Assembly (NCBI GenBank): GCA_017744855.1
Contig: JAGIAK010000002.1
Coordinates: 1-64,000, forward strand
Source: Microbacterium sp.
GTDB taxonomy: Bacteria; Actinomycetota; Actinomycetes; Actinomycetales; Microbacteriaceae
Reading direction: 5' to 3'
Length of the DNA: 64,000 bases
The notes beneath the pieces are model-generated. The model saw nothing but the letters and a program-made list of their open reading frames with translations. It did no database searches and was not told the origin of the DNA. Within the stretch, counting starts at the first letter, position 1. Each line of letters starts with the position of its first letter. Of this stretch, positions 41,164-52,205 are shown one piece after another. The position numbers were made by a program, and so were the translations under genes.

Positions 41164-42717
41164 GTGACCGAACCCCAGCCGCTGCTGCCGGCGCCCGACG
41201 AGCGCCTCACGCGCTACGGACAGCTGCGCGACCGCATCCTGCTGAGCGCCGATTGGGGGCGCGCCATCCGCTGGTTCGCCCCGCTCGTGGTCACCCTGCT
41301 CGCCGCCGTGCTGCGCCTGGTCAACCTCGGCCACCCGCACCAGCTCGCGTTCGACGAGACCTACTACGTCAAGGACGCCTGGTCGCTGTGGACGCTCGGC
41401 TACGAGGGCACGTGGGGCGAGAACGCGAACGACGCCTTCGTCACGCTGCAGCAGCTCCCGCTCGACGCCAAGGGCGCCTTCATCGTGCACCCGCCGCTCG
41501 GCAAGTGGCTGATCGCGCTCGGCATGGCGATCGGCGGACCGGACAACAGCGTCGGCTGGCGCATCGCGACGGCTCTGCTCGGCACCGGCGCCGTGCTGCT
41601 CACCTACCTCATCGCACGCAAGCTCACCGGCTCCGTGGTCGTCGCGACCGTCGCCGGCACCCTCCTCGCGATCGACGGCCTCAGCATCGTGCTGAGCCGC
41701 ACCGCGCTCCTCGACGGCCCGCTCACCTTCTTCATCCTGCTCGGCGCGCTGTTCGTGCTCTACGACCGCGACAGGGCGCTGCCCCTGATCGGCAGACGCG
41801 ACGACGACGCCCCCGACCCCATGGCGGGTCCTGTGCTGTGGGCGCGCCCCTGGCTGATCGCCGCCGGCCTCGCGTTCGGCGCCGCATCAGCCGTGAAGTG
41901 GTCAGGCCTGTACGCCCTGGCCGCGTTCGGACTGTACGTCGTCGTCACCGATGCTCTCGCCCGGCGCCGCGCCGGCGTGGTGCTGTGGCCGACCGACGCC
42001 GTCTTCCGTCAGGGTCCCGTGTCGTTCCTGCTGATGGTGGTGCCTGCGGCCCTCGTCTACGTCGTGAGCTGGACGGGATGGCTGGTCACCGCAGGCGGCT
42101 ACGACCGGCAGTTGAACCCGAACCCCTTCGTGTCGCTGTGGAAGTACCACCAGGCGATGCTCAACTTCCACGTCGGGCTCACCAGCGGACACCCCTACGC
42201 GAGCCCCGCGTGGGAGTGGCCCTTCCTGCTGCGCCCGACGGCGGTCTGGGTCAGCTCCGACCCGAAGGACTGCGGCACCGATCACTGCATCGCGGTGATC
42301 TCCAGCATCCCCAACCCGCTCATCTGGTACGCCGGCGTCGCGGCCGCCGTCTACCTCGTGTATCGGCTCGTGCGGGCATGGGTGCGCAGACAGCCGATCG
42401 ACCCCGCCCTGACGTACCCGCTCATCGGGCTGGCGGCCACGTACCTGCCGTGGCTGATGTTCCCCGAGCGTACGATCTTCCAGTTCTACACCGTCGCGAT
42501 GGCGCCGTTCCTCGTGATCGCCCTCGCCGTGACGCTACGGGTGATCGCCGGGCGACGGGAGGACCCGCTGTACCGCCGCCAGTCCGGCGAGCGCACGGTG
42601 ATCGTGTTCCTCGCGGTCGCCGTGCTCGTGTCGGCGTTCTTCTACCCCGTGTGGACGGGGATGAGCGTGCCCTACGAGTTCTGGCTGATCCACAACTGGC
42701 TGCCGGGCTGGATCTAG
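41164..42717 (+). CDS. Dolichyl-phosphate-mannose--protein mannosyltransferase (PMT)
   Basis: AVLRLVNLGHPHQLAFDETYYVKDAWSLWTLGYEGTW, HPPLGKWLIALGM, multi-TM; divergent from rsmI. Confidence 0.92.
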   Translation: MTEPQPLLPAPDERLTRYGQLRDRILLSADWGRAIRWFAPLVVTLLAAVLRLVNLGHPHQLAFDETYYVKDAWSLWTLGYEGTWGENANDAFVTLQQLPLDAKGAFIVHPPLGKWLIALGMAIGGPDNSVGWRIATALLGTGAVLLTYLIARKLTGSVVVATVAGTLLAIDGLSIVLSRTALLDGPLTFFILLGALFVLYDRDRALPLIGRRDDDAPDPMAGPVLWARPWLIAAGLAFGAASAVKWSGLYALAAFGLYVVVTDALARRRAGVVLWPTDAVFRQGPVSFLLMVVPAALVYVVSWTGWLVTAGGYDRQLNPNPFVSLWKYHQAMLNFHVGLTSGHPYASPAWEWPFLLRPTAVWVSSDPKDCGTDHCIAVISSIPNPLIWYAGVAAAVYLVYRLVRAWVRRQPIDPALTYPLIGLAATYLPWLMFPERTIFQFYTVAMAPFLVIALAVTLRVIAGRREDPLYRRQSGERTVIVFLAVAVLVSAFFYPVWTGMSVPYEFWLIHNWLPGWI

Positions 42718-43199
42718 CCCTCCTGGTGCTCCGCGGCGACGTGCTCGACCAGCGGCAGCACCCGCCCCTGCAGGTGCGTGCGCATCGCGATCGACGAGGC
42801 CGTGCGCGCGACGCCCGGCACCAGCGCCACACGATCGAGCACCTCCTGCAGCTGCGTGGCGTCGCGCGCCACCAGCCGCAGCTGCATGTCGCTGGCCCCG
42901 GTGACGGTGTGCATGTCGACGATCTCCGGCACCGCGTCGGCGAGCGCGACCGCGACCTCGTCGTGACCGACCTTCTGATCGATCTCGACGAGGCAGAAGG
43001 CCACGACCCCGTACCCGAACCCGGCGGGGTCGATGCGCGGCACGATCGCCTCGATCACCCCGCCCTCGTGCAGGCGGGCCAGGCGACTGGTCGCCGTGCC
43101 GCGGGCGATGCCCAGCCGCCGCGCGCACTCCAGCAGCGGCAGCTGCGGCTCCTCGGTGAGCAGCCGGATCAGCTCCGCGTCGAGGCGGTCGATGCGCAC
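42714..43199 (-). CDS. Lrp/AsnC family transcriptional regulator
   Basis: MRIDRLDAELIRLLTEEPQLPLLECARRLGIARGTATSRLARLHEGG. Confidence 0.88.
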   Translation of the reverse strand: MRIDRLDAELIRLLTEEPQLPLLECARRLGIARGTATSRLARLHEGGVIEAIVPRIDPAGFGYGVVAFCLVEIDQKVGHDEVAVALADAVPEIVDMHTVTGASDMQLRLVARDATQLQEVLDRVALVPGVARTASSIAMRTHLQGRVLPLVEHVAAEHQEG

Positions 43200-43200
43200 G

Positions 43201-44589
43201 CTACTCCTTCGCCACGCCGGGCCTGGAGACCCCGCGCGTGAGACGCGCGACGACCAGCAGCACCGCCATCAGGGCGAGCGTGAGCAGCAGCTGCGTGCGA
43301 GCGGCCGGGTCGATCATGGCGAGCGCGACGACACCCGCCAGCAGCGCGAGGCACAGCCACGACAGCCACGGGAACCCCCACATGCGCATCGGCATCGCCT
43401 CGCCCGCGCGGTCGGCGCGGCGGCGCAGGATGATCTGCGCGAGCGCCGTCGACGTCCAGATGACCAGCAGCGTGGAGCCGACGACATTCAGCAGAGCGGG
43501 CAGCACCGTATCGGGGAACGCCCAGTTCAGCGCGACGGTGACGAAGCCGAACGCGACGGACGCGAGCACGGCGACGTAGGGCACGCCCTTGGCACTCGTT
43601 CTCGTCGCCGCGAGCGGCGCGAGACCGCGCTCGCCGAGCGAGAAGGCCATGCGCGAGGCGCCGTAGATGTTCGCGTTCATGGCCGACAGCAACGCCACCA
43701 CGACGATGAGGTCCATGACCAGCCCCACCCCGGGGATCTTCAGCGTGTCCAGCACCGCCGAGAAGGGTCCGGCCTTCACCGCCGGGTCGTTCCACGGCAG
43801 CACGGCCACGATCACGAAGATGGAGCCGACGTAGAAGATGAGGATGCGCACCAGCACCTCGCGCACGATGCGGCGGATGTTGCGCGAGGGGTCGTCGGAC
43901 TCGGCGGCGGCGATCGCCACGACCTCGGTGCCGCCGAAGGCGAAGACCACGATGAGGAGGGCCGCCGCGATGCCGGTGATCCCGTTCGGCGCGAAGCCGC
44001 CGTGGTCGACGAGGTTCGTCACGCCGGTCGCGGCGACGCCGGGGATGAGACCGACGATCGCGCACACGCCGACGACGAGGAACGCGATGATGGCCGCGAC
44101 TTTGATCGCGGCGAACCAGAACTCGAAGCGGCCGTAGTTGCGCACGCCGAAGAGGTTCACGACGGTGAGCGCGGCGACGAAGACGAGCACCCACGCCCAG
44201 GCAGGGATGCCAGGCACCCACTTCGCGACGATGCCGCCGGCGCCCGTGGCCTCTGCGGCGATCACGACGACGAGCTGGATCCAGTACAGCCACCCGACCG
44301 CGCTGCCGGCGCTGCGACCCATCGCCTTCTGGGCGTAGGAGCTGAAGGCGCCAGAGCTGGGACGCGCAGCCACCATCTCGGCGAGCATCGCCATGACGAG
44401 CACGACGATGCCGCCGGCGACGAGGTACGAGACGAGCACGGCGGGGCCGGCGATGCCGACGCCCTCACCCGAGCCGACGAACAGCCCGGCGCCGATCGCG
44501 CCACCGAGTCCCATCATGGAGATCTGGCGGCGGGTGAGACCGGGGTGCAGGCCCTTGGTCGTGGTGGTGGTCAGCGGCACCTCGGTCAT
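43201..44589 (-). CDS. Amino acid permease (APC superfamily)
   Basis: LTRRQISMMGLGGAIGAGLFVGSGEGVGIAGPAVLVSYLVAGGIVVLVMAMLAEM. Confidence 0.92.
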   Translation of the reverse strand: MTEVPLTTTTTKGLHPGLTRRQISMMGLGGAIGAGLFVGSGEGVGIAGPAVLVSYLVAGGIVVLVMAMLAEMVAARPSSGAFSSYAQKAMGRSAGSAVGWLYWIQLVVVIAAEATGAGGIVAKWVPGIPAWAWVLVFVAALTVVNLFGVRNYGRFEFWFAAIKVAAIIAFLVVGVCAIVGLIPGVAATGVTNLVDHGGFAPNGITGIAAALLIVVFAFGGTEVVAIAAAESDDPSRNIRRIVREVLVRILIFYVGSIFVIVAVLPWNDPAVKAGPFSAVLDTLKIPGVGLVMDLIVVVALLSAMNANIYGASRMAFSLGERGLAPLAATRTSAKGVPYVAVLASVAFGFVTVALNWAFPDTVLPALLNVVGSTLLVIWTSTALAQIILRRRADRAGEAMPMRMWGFPWLSWLCLALLAGVVALAMIDPAARTQLLLTLALMAVLLVVARLTRGVSRPGVAKE

Positions 44590-45647
44590 GCGGACACCTC
44601 CTCGCGCACGAGAGCGGCGGCGACGCGGTCGATGTCCACGACGCTGCCCGAGGAGATGCGCACGCCCTCCCCCGGGAAGGCCCGCGTGATCACGCCGCCC
44701 TCGCGCAGCAGCGCCTCCAGCTCGTCGGTGCGCTCACCGGCCGGCACCCACACGAAGTTGGCCTGAGAGGCGACGGCCGGCCAGCCGGCGTCGATGAGCA
44801 GGTCTCGAAGACGGTTCCGCTGCGCGACCACCTCCTCGATGCGCACGGCAAGCTCGTCCTCGGCATCCAGCGAGGCCCTGGCCGCCGCCTGGGCCAGGTC
44901 GGTGACGCCGAACGGCACCGCCACCTTGCGCTGGTTCTCGGCGACCTCCAGCGGGGAGATCGCGTAGCCGATCCGGAGACCCGCCAGACCGTACGCCTTG
45001 GAGAACGTGTGCAGCACGGCGACGTGCGGATGCCGTCGGAACAGCTCGATGCCCGCACCGTAGCTGTCGGTGCGGTCGAAGTGCACGTAGGCCTCGTCGA
45101 TCACGACGAGGACGTCGTGCGGCACGGCGGCCACGAAGCCCTCCAGCTCGGCCGCCGTGACGACGGTGCCGGTGGGGTTGTTCGGGTTGCAGACGAAGAT
45201 GGCACGGGTTCGCGGGGTGATCGCGGCGAGCATCGCGTCGAGATCGTGTGCGTGCTCGGCGTTCAGCGGCACAGCCACGGGCGTCGCGCCGGCGATGCGC
45301 ACCAGCGACGGGTACGCCTCGAAGGAGCGCCACGCGAACATGACCTCGTCGCCCTCGCCGGCGACGGCGTGGATGAGCTGGGCGGCCAGTTCGACGGAAC
45401 CTGCGCCGACGGTGATGAGCGACGGGTCGACCCCGTATCGTGCGGCGAGATCGTCGCGCAGCGCGGAGGCGCTCATGTCGGGATAGCGGTGGATGCTGCC
45501 GAGCCGCTCCTGCACCGCGGTGACGACAGACGGGAGCGGAGCGTGCGGCGACTCGTTCGACGAGAGCTTCGACGCCCCGGCGGGAGCGGAACGCCCCTGA
45601 CGGTAGGCGGGGACGGCCTCGAGTCCTGCACGGGTGTGAAGTGTCAT
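44586..45647 (-). CDS. Histidinol-phosphate/aromatic amino acid aminotransferase family protein
   Basis: KLSSNESPHAPLPSVVTAVQ, VCNPNNPTGTVVTAAELEGF, HTFSKAYGLAGLRIGYAI (PLP lysine), VRISSGSVVDIDRVAAAL. Confidence 0.9.
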   Translation of the reverse strand: MTLHTRAGLEAVPAYRQGRSAPAGASKLSSNESPHAPLPSVVTAVQERLGSIHRYPDMSASALRDDLAARYGVDPSLITVGAGSVELAAQLIHAVAGEGDEVMFAWRSFEAYPSLVRIAGATPVAVPLNAEHAHDLDAMLAAITPRTRAIFVCNPNNPTGTVVTAAELEGFVAAVPHDVLVVIDEAYVHFDRTDSYGAGIELFRRHPHVAVLHTFSKAYGLAGLRIGYAISPLEVAENQRKVAVPFGVTDLAQAAARASLDAEDELAVRIEEVVAQRNRLRDLLIDAGWPAVASQANFVWVPAGERTDELEALLREGGVITRAFPGEGVRISSGSVVDIDRVAAALVREEVSA

Positions 45648-45843
45648 CGGTCAGAGCATCCTTGCTGTGAATCGGAGGGGCCGGGCCAGACTAGACCGGA
45701 TGCCGCGACTGGGCAATCGGTTCACGATTCCCTGCGCATCGCGCGCAACCGAGCGGGTGGTTTCCCTGAATCACTATGCAGACTGCACAGCAGTCGGTAG
45801 ATCCCGTTGCTCGAGAACCCGTGACGGCGGCTACGATCTCGGC

Positions 45844-46062
45844 ATGGGCGCGCCATCCGGGTTCGAGTTCGCCGTGCGGGGCGACGACGTGGTCATCCGT
45901 CACCACGGACGCGCGGCGACCGTGCTGCGCGGGGCACGGGCGGCGCAGTTCCTCGCGGATGTCGAGCACGGCGACCCGCAGCTGCTGATGGCGAAGGTCA
46001 CGGGGAACTACCGTCGCGGCACCGAGCGCACGGCATCGCAGCACCCCCGCAACGCCCGCTGA
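45844..46062 (+). CDS. Small hypothetical protein (72 aa)
   Basis: ATG ORF MGAPSGFEFAVRGDDVVIRHHGRAATVLRGARAAQFLADVEHGDPQLLMAKVTGNYRRGTERTASQHPRNAR in gap between convergent neighbours. Confidence 0.55.
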   Translation: MGAPSGFEFAVRGDDVVIRHHGRAATVLRGARAAQFLADVEHGDPQLLMAKVTGNYRRGTERTASQHPRNAR

Positions 46063-46063
46063 G

Positions 46064-47863
46064 TCAGCGCTCTCGCGCAATCGCGCCCGGATCGGCAGTC
46101 GGGAGGCGGCAGACGAACGCCCTGCAGTCGAACGCGCTCTCCGGCGCCTCGGCCTTGCCCTCGAACAGCGCGAATCCGGCCTCCGCGAACGCCCGCGACT
46201 GGGCGGGGGTGACGACGGCGATCACATCGGCATCTGCGACGGCCGCGGCCCGGGCCAGCGCGCCACTCCTGTTCTCCGTCACCACCACCAGTTGCCGCGG
46301 CGCCCCTACGAGATCCGCGGCCGCGCGCAGCAGGCTGCCGTGCGCGAACGGCTGCGCGAGGGCGCGGGCCGCGTGCGTGCGCACCGCATCCTCCGCCGCT
46401 GCGCGGTAGCGATCCCCGGCGCCGAGGTGCCACGCCGAGAGGGCGGCGAGGGCGACCGCCGCCGCATCGGACGGCAGGTCGCCGTCGGTCTGATCGGGAG
46501 CGGGCGCGATCCCCTGCGCGACGAGCAGCGGATCGCCCCCGACACCGTCGAGCGCACGGTCGAGGAGCTCCCGTCCCGTGACGGCCCACGCAGACTCCCC
46601 CGACGCCGCGGCGAGCGCGAACAGGCCGTCGGCGAGCAGGGCGAGATCGGATCCCGTGGCCGATGCGCCGGAGGCCTCGCCGTCGAGGGACGCCCGCGCG
46701 AGACCGCCGTCCGCTCCCCTGTTCGTCCGCAGCACGTACCCCGCGGCCTCAGCCGCTGCCGACACCCACCCCGGTTCGCCGAGCGCCGCACCCGCCCGAG
46801 CCAGGGCGCCGATCGCGAGACCGTTCCACCCGGTGATGACCTTGCCGTCGACCGCCGGGGGCTCGAGTCCGCCGCGCTCCGATACCGGACGCAGGTAGTA
46901 GCCGCCCTCGCTGCGCTCCCCATCGATCACCGACTCCGAGTCCTGCGCGGCGCCGAACCCGCCACCGTCTCGGCGCAGCGTCGCCAGGAGGAAGCGCGCG
47001 ATGCCGCGAGCGGTGTCCGCGTCTCGCGCCCCGAGGGCGACCGAGAGCAGCTGCGCGTTGTCGGTCAGCATCCGTTCGTAGTGCGGCACGGTCCAGTCGC
47101 GCTGCGTGGCATAGCGGAAGAAGCCGCCGTCCTCGTCGCGGAGACCGCTCGCCATCATGGCAGCCAGCGCACGATCGGCGGATGCCGCGGCGTCCGGAGC
47201 CGTGACCCGCACCACAGGCGCGTGCAGGAAAGACAGCGTCGTCGCGACGGGGAACTTCGGAGCTCCGCCGAAACCTCCGAACGTCCGGTCCTCCCGCTCG
47301 GCGATGGCCTCGGCCGCGGCGACGAGGTCCGCGCCGGTCGGCAGCTCAGACGGCGTCGCCTCCGCCGCACGCGCCAGCGCATCGGACACCGCATCGGCGG
47401 ACTCCTCAGCCTGTGCGCGACGTTCGGCCCACGCCTCGCCGACGGCGGCGAGCACCTGGCGGAACGAGGGCATCGGCTCGCGCGGCACGGGCGGCCAGTA
47501 CGTTCCGGCGTAGAACGTGCGCCCGCGCGGTGTCGTGAACACCGTGAGCGGCCAACCCAGGTTCTGCGTGAACGCGGATGCCGCGGCCATGTACGCGGCG
47601 TCGACGTCGGGATGCTCTTCGCGATCGACCTTGACGGCGACGAAGCCCTCGTTGACGGTCGCCGCCGTCTCGACGTCGGCGAACGATTCCCGAGCCATCA
47701 CATGGCACCAGTGACACGTCGAGTAGCCGATCGAGATCAGCAGCGGCACATCGCGCCGCTCGGCCTCAGCGAACGCCTCCGGCCCCCAGGGGTACCAGTC
47801 CACGGGGTTGTCGGCGTGGGCGCGCAGGTAGGGGCTGAGCGTGTCGGCGAGCCGGTTGGTCAT
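46064..47863 (-). CDS. Thioredoxin domain-containing protein (DUF255 / YyaL family)
   Basis: [65 protein letters not shown] (CHWC). Confidence 0.94.
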   Translation of the reverse strand: MTNRLADTLSPYLRAHADNPVDWYPWGPEAFAEAERRDVPLLISIGYSTCHWCHVMARESFADVETAATVNEGFVAVKVDREEHPDVDAAYMAAASAFTQNLGWPLTVFTTPRGRTFYAGTYWPPVPREPMPSFRQVLAAVGEAWAERRAQAEESADAVSDALARAAEATPSELPTGADLVAAAEAIAEREDRTFGGFGGAPKFPVATTLSFLHAPVVRVTAPDAAASADRALAAMMASGLRDEDGGFFRYATQRDWTVPHYERMLTDNAQLLSVALGARDADTARGIARFLLATLRRDGGGFGAAQDSESVIDGERSEGGYYLRPVSERGGLEPPAVDGKVITGWNGLAIGALARAGAALGEPGWVSAAAEAAGYVLRTNRGADGGLARASLDGEASGASATGSDLALLADGLFALAAASGESAWAVTGRELLDRALDGVGGDPLLVAQGIAPAPDQTDGDLPSDAAAVALAALSAWHLGAGDRYRAAAEDAVRTHAARALAQPFAHGSLLRAAADLVGAPRQLVVVTENRSGALARAAAVADADVIAVVTPAQSRAFAEAGFALFEGKAEAPESAFDCRAFVCRLPTADPGAIARER

Positions 47864-47900
47864 GCCCTCACGCTACGCCGCGTGCACGAGGCATGGGCGC

Positions 47901-48470
47901 TCAGCCGACGAGGAGATCCACCGGTCGGGTCGCCGCGTAGCCGACAAGGGGCAGCGCACGCTCTGCCGCGAGCGCGATGCGCGACCGCAGCACGTCGGAC
48001 GCGATCTCGTATCCGTCGAAGTCGGTGTCGCTCGCGTACACGCCCAGCGGCAGGGTGAGCGCCTGGAAGAACGCGAACAGCGGGCGCAGCTGGTGCTCGA
48101 TGATGAGGGCGTGCCGTTCGCCTCCGCCCGTCGCGGCCAGCAGCACCGGCTTGCCGACGAGCTCGTACTGCCCCACGAAGTCGAACAGGTGCTTGAAGAG
48201 GCCGGTGAACGAGGCCCGGTACACGGGGCTGCCGACGATCAGGAGGTCGGCGGTCTCGATCGCGCGCAGCTGCTCCTCCACGCGCTCCGGCAGGTGATCC
48301 CGCCGCAGCGCCCCGGCGAGCTCCGGCCCGATGTCGGTGAGCTCGATCAGCTGCACGTAGACCTCGGCGCGCTCCGCCACGGCGGCGGCGATGGCCCGGA
48401 CGAGGGCGGTCGTCTTGCTCGGCTCGTGCAGGGATCCGGACACGGCGACGACGCGGTAGGCAGCAGTCAT
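47901..48470 (-). CDS. NAD(P)H-dependent FMN reductase (MsuE-like)
   Basis: MTAAYRVVAVSGSLHEPSKTTALVRAI, ADLLIVGSPVYRASFTGLFKHLFDFVGQYELVGKPVLLAATGGGERHALIIEHQLRPLFAFFQALTLP. Confidence 0.9.
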   Translation of the reverse strand: MTAAYRVVAVSGSLHEPSKTTALVRAIAAAVAERAEVYVQLIELTDIGPELAGALRRDHLPERVEEQLRAIETADLLIVGSPVYRASFTGLFKHLFDFVGQYELVGKPVLLAATGGGERHALIIEHQLRPLFAFFQALTLPLGVYASDTDFDGYEIASDVLRSRIALAAERALPLVGYAATRPVDLLVG

Positions 48471-48491
48471 GCGGTCGAAGGTACTCGCGAC

Positions 48492-48526
48492 GACGCCCCG
48501 TGTCGCGAGGGGCGACACGGGGCGTC
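48492..48526. terminator. 15-bp perfect hairpin between AKR stop and FMN reductase start
   Basis: GACGCCCCGTGTCGC-gaggg-GCGACACGGGGCGTC; no U-tract. Confidence 0.6.
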
Positions 48527-48546
48527 ATGCAAGGAACGAGAAGGAC

Positions 48547-49392
<846 letters not shown>

Positions 49393-49995
49393 CTATGACC
49401 GCCCGCCGACGTCGAGGCCGGAGACACCCGCCGACAGACTCGCGAAGACATCAACCGCGATCGCGTCAGGTCGCGGTCCGTCCGGCTCGGCCGCCCACTG
49501 CTCCAGCGCGATGCGGATCGCGTCCGTCGACACGGCCGCGATGATCCGCGAGTCGAGGGCCGCGACACCGCGGTCGCGCAGGATCTCCCGCAGCCGACGC
49601 TCCGAGTCGTCGTTCACGCGCAGCCACACGTCGCGCAGCTCGGCATCCGTCTCCACACCCCGCAGCAGCGCGCGCATCGTGTCGAGATCTGCGGGATTCT
49701 GCGCACCGAGCTGGGCGGCGATCACCCGGGGGATGCGCGTGCGCAGCGGGCCGTCGCCGGCCTCGGCGAACGCGGCCTGCCACCGCGCAGCGCCGGCGGT
49801 GAGGATCGGGGCGATCGCATCCTCTTTGCGCGGGAAGTAGCGGTAGAAGGTGCGCACCGAGATCCCCGCGCGCGCCGCGATCTGCTCGGCGGTGACCTGC
49901 GCCACGCTGTGCTCGGCGAACAGGGCGGCGGCCGCCACGGCGATCTCGCGCTCGGTGGCCGCCCGGCGTCGCTCGGTGAGGGTCTGCGTCTGCAC
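49393..49995 (-). CDS. TetR/AcrR family transcriptional regulator
   Basis: EREIAVAAAALFAEHSVAQVTAEQIAARAGISVRTFYRYFPRKEDAI. Confidence 0.92.
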   Translation of the reverse strand: MQTQTLTERRRAATEREIAVAAAALFAEHSVAQVTAEQIAARAGISVRTFYRYFPRKEDAIAPILTAGAARWQAAFAEAGDGPLRTRIPRVIAAQLGAQNPADLDTMRALLRGVETDAELRDVWLRVNDDSERRLREILRDRGVAALDSRIIAAVSTDAIRIALEQWAAEPDGPRPDAIAVDVFASLSAGVSGLDVGGRS

Positions 49996-50104
49996 GGTTC
50001 CAGGGTACGGGAATACGCGCTGCGCATGTCAGGTTGAGCCTGAGTGGCACAACGTGCCAGATAGGCATATCCTGCCCATTGATCACATCGACGAAGGGAT
50101 GATC

Positions 50105-50890
50105 ATGAATCGCTATGAAGGACGTCGGGCGCTCGTCACGGGCGGCGGATCGGGCATCGGCCAGGCCACCGTGCTGCGGATGCTGCGCGAAGGCGGCAGC
50201 GTCGTCGCCGCCGACGTCAGCGCGGCCGGCCTCGAGGACACCGTCGCGAAGGCGGGCGACCTCGCCGCGAAGCTCACCACCGTCACCATGGACATCGGCG
50301 ACGAGTCCTCGGTGCGCGCCGGCGTCGCGAGCGCCGTCGAGGCGCTGGGCGGGCTGGACGTGCTCGTCAACGCCGCCGGCATCCTGCGCTCCTCGCACAC
50401 GCACGAGACGACCCTCGACCAGTTCGAGCGGATCATCCGCGTGAACCTCGTCGGCACCTTCCTCGTGATCCGCGAGGCCATCCCCGCGCTGCGCGAAGGC
50501 ACGTCAGCCGCCGTGGTGAACTTCAGCTCCACCTCCGCGGGCTTCGCGCACCCCTACATGGCGGCTTACGCGGCCAGCAAGGGCGGCGTGCAGTCGATGA
50601 CCCACGCCCTCGCCGCCGAGTACGCCAAGAGCGGCATCCGCTTCACGGCCGTGCAGCCCGGATCGATCTCGTCGGGAATGACCGACGGCTCCGGCCAGAG
50701 CGGGCAGAGCCGCGGCCCCGGTCTCCCCGAGGACGCCGACATGAGCCTGTTCATGAAGCTCGCGCCGGCCATCGGCCAGGGCTTCGCCGGTCCGGAGTCC
50801 GTCGCCGGGGTCGTCGCGATGCTCGCCAGCGAGGACGGCGCGTTCATCACCGGCACCGAGGTGCGCATCGACGGCGGCACGCACTTCTGA
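50105..50890 (+). CDS. SDR family NAD(P)-dependent oxidoreductase
   Basis: MNRYEGRRALVTGGGSGIGQATVLRML (TGxxxGIG), NAAGIL, YAASKGG (YxxxK). GAAGGG RBS 7 nt upstream of ATG 50105. Confidence 0.93.
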   Translation: MNRYEGRRALVTGGGSGIGQATVLRMLREGGSVVAADVSAAGLEDTVAKAGDLAAKLTTVTMDIGDESSVRAGVASAVEALGGLDVLVNAAGILRSSHTHETTLDQFERIIRVNLVGTFLVIREAIPALREGTSAAVVNFSSTSAGFAHPYMAAYAASKGGVQSMTHALAAEYAKSGIRFTAVQPGSISSGMTDGSGQSGQSRGPGLPEDADMSLFMKLAPAIGQGFAGPESVAGVVAMLASEDGAFITGTEVRIDGGTHF

Positions 50891-50911
50891 GCCGCCTCTG
50901 AGACAGAGACC

Positions 50912-50956
50912 GCGGGGCGGAGTGCGTCGGACCCGAAGCGACGCACCCCTCCCCGC
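50912..50956. terminator. Bidirectional hairpin between convergent genes
   Basis: GCGGGGCGGAGTGCGTCG - gacccgaag - CGACGCACCCCTCCCCGC, 16/18 pairing. Confidence 0.6.
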
Positions 50957-52114
50957 TCACTCCTGAGGGACGGCCGCCGCCGCTCTGGGCGGCGTGGCCA
51001 TCGCAGTCGCCGCCCTGCCCACCAGCCGCTCCAACGGTCCGCGCCCGACGAACATCGACCACACGGTCGCCACGACGAACAGCACGACCGCCGTCACCCC
51101 CCAGAACGCGTTGCTCTGGAAGAAGCCTCCCGGCCCGCCGATGAGCGCCACCGAGACGACATGCAGGGTGTATGCCGACAGCGGCATGGATCCCAACGCA
51201 CCCAGCGGCAGCAGGATCCATCGCAGCGGACGGCTGAGCAGCAGGCACAGCGCTATGACGACGAGCACGAAGCCGCCGGAGCCGAGGATCTCCGCCGTTC
51301 CCCCCGAGTGCGGCTCGGAGGCGAACAGCGCGGCGAGCATCGAGCCGACCGGATCGGCATCGGACAGCGCCTTCGGATATCCGGACCAGCCGCTCGGCGG
51401 CGCCCACGTCGCCCCGTCGACGACCGTGGGAACGCCGGCCAGCGCGCCGACGAGGCCCAGCCCGTAGCCGACCACCATGAGCCCGACGCCGACCCCGAAG
51501 GTCACGAGCGCCGTCGCGGTGTCGGCGACGCGCATCCGCCCCAGCGCCATCCCGCCCAGCACGAACGCGAGCCACACCGTGATCGGGTAGGAGCCGTAGA
51601 GCACGAAGCCGATGCCCTCTGCGTAGGGATGCAGCGTCAGCGCGGTGAGCAGCGCGAGCAGGACCGGCCCCAGCAGAGCCAGCGCCGCCGCCGCGGTGAG
51701 GAGCTGCCACGGCCGCCAGCGCAGGAACGGGATGACCGCGACGTACAGCAGGCCGTAGAGCGTGAGGATCACCGCGATCGGGGTGCCGAGCATCTCCAGC
51801 CCGAGGCCGATGAGGAAGATCGCGGCGCCGCGTCCGACGAGGTTCAGCCGGATGCCGGGCACGCGCTCCGGCGCCGGCGGCTCCGTGCGCCCCGTCATCA
51901 GCGCGATCGACACCCCCGCCAGCACGGCGAAGAGGATCGAGGACCGACCGTGCACGAGCGCCGACCACGTCGAGGGGTCGAGCAGATCGAGCGCGCCCGT
52001 CTCGCCGATGTGGGCGCCGGCCATGCCGAGGATCGCCAGGCCGCGCGCGATGTCGAGGCCGAGGACCCGCGGCGGACGACCGAACTCGCGGAACCACCGC
52101 TGCACTCTCTTCAC
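50957..52114 (-). CDS. Multi-TM acyltransferase-like membrane protein (DUF418/heparan-alpha-glucosaminide N-acetyltransferase-like)
   Basis: RVLGLDIARGLAILGMAGAHIGETGALDLLDPSTWSALVHGRSSILFAVLAGVSIAL; start codon uncertain (ORF extends to 52192). Confidence 0.75.
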   Translation of the reverse strand: MKRVQRWFREFGRPPRVLGLDIARGLAILGMAGAHIGETGALDLLDPSTWSALVHGRSSILFAVLAGVSIALMTGRTEPPAPERVPGIRLNLVGRGAAIFLIGLGLEMLGTPIAVILTLYGLLYVAVIPFLRWRPWQLLTAAAALALLGPVLLALLTALTLHPYAEGIGFVLYGSYPITVWLAFVLGGMALGRMRVADTATALVTFGVGVGLMVVGYGLGLVGALAGVPTVVDGATWAPPSGWSGYPKALSDADPVGSMLAALFASEPHSGGTAEILGSGGFVLVVIALCLLLSRPLRWILLPLGALGSMPLSAYTLHVVSVALIGGPGGFFQSNAFWGVTAVVLFVVATVWSMFVGRGPLERLVGRAATAMATPPRAAAAVPQE

Positions 52115-52205
52115 CCGATGAATCGTACGGGTCGGGCACGTCTCGCCGGCCGATGGTGCATCCGGGTCATCGCATGGACCCGGTGTCGGCATACGATGGA
52201 GGGCT

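Noticed and set aside
43033-44766. 577-aa plus-strand ORF opposite the amino acid permease
   Set aside because: His/Asp/Glu/Arg-rich antisense translation; the permease on the minus strand is clearly coding.
46292-48058. 588-aa plus-strand ORF opposite the DUF255 and FMN reductase genes
   Set aside because: Antisense artefact in GC-rich DNA; no recognisable domains.
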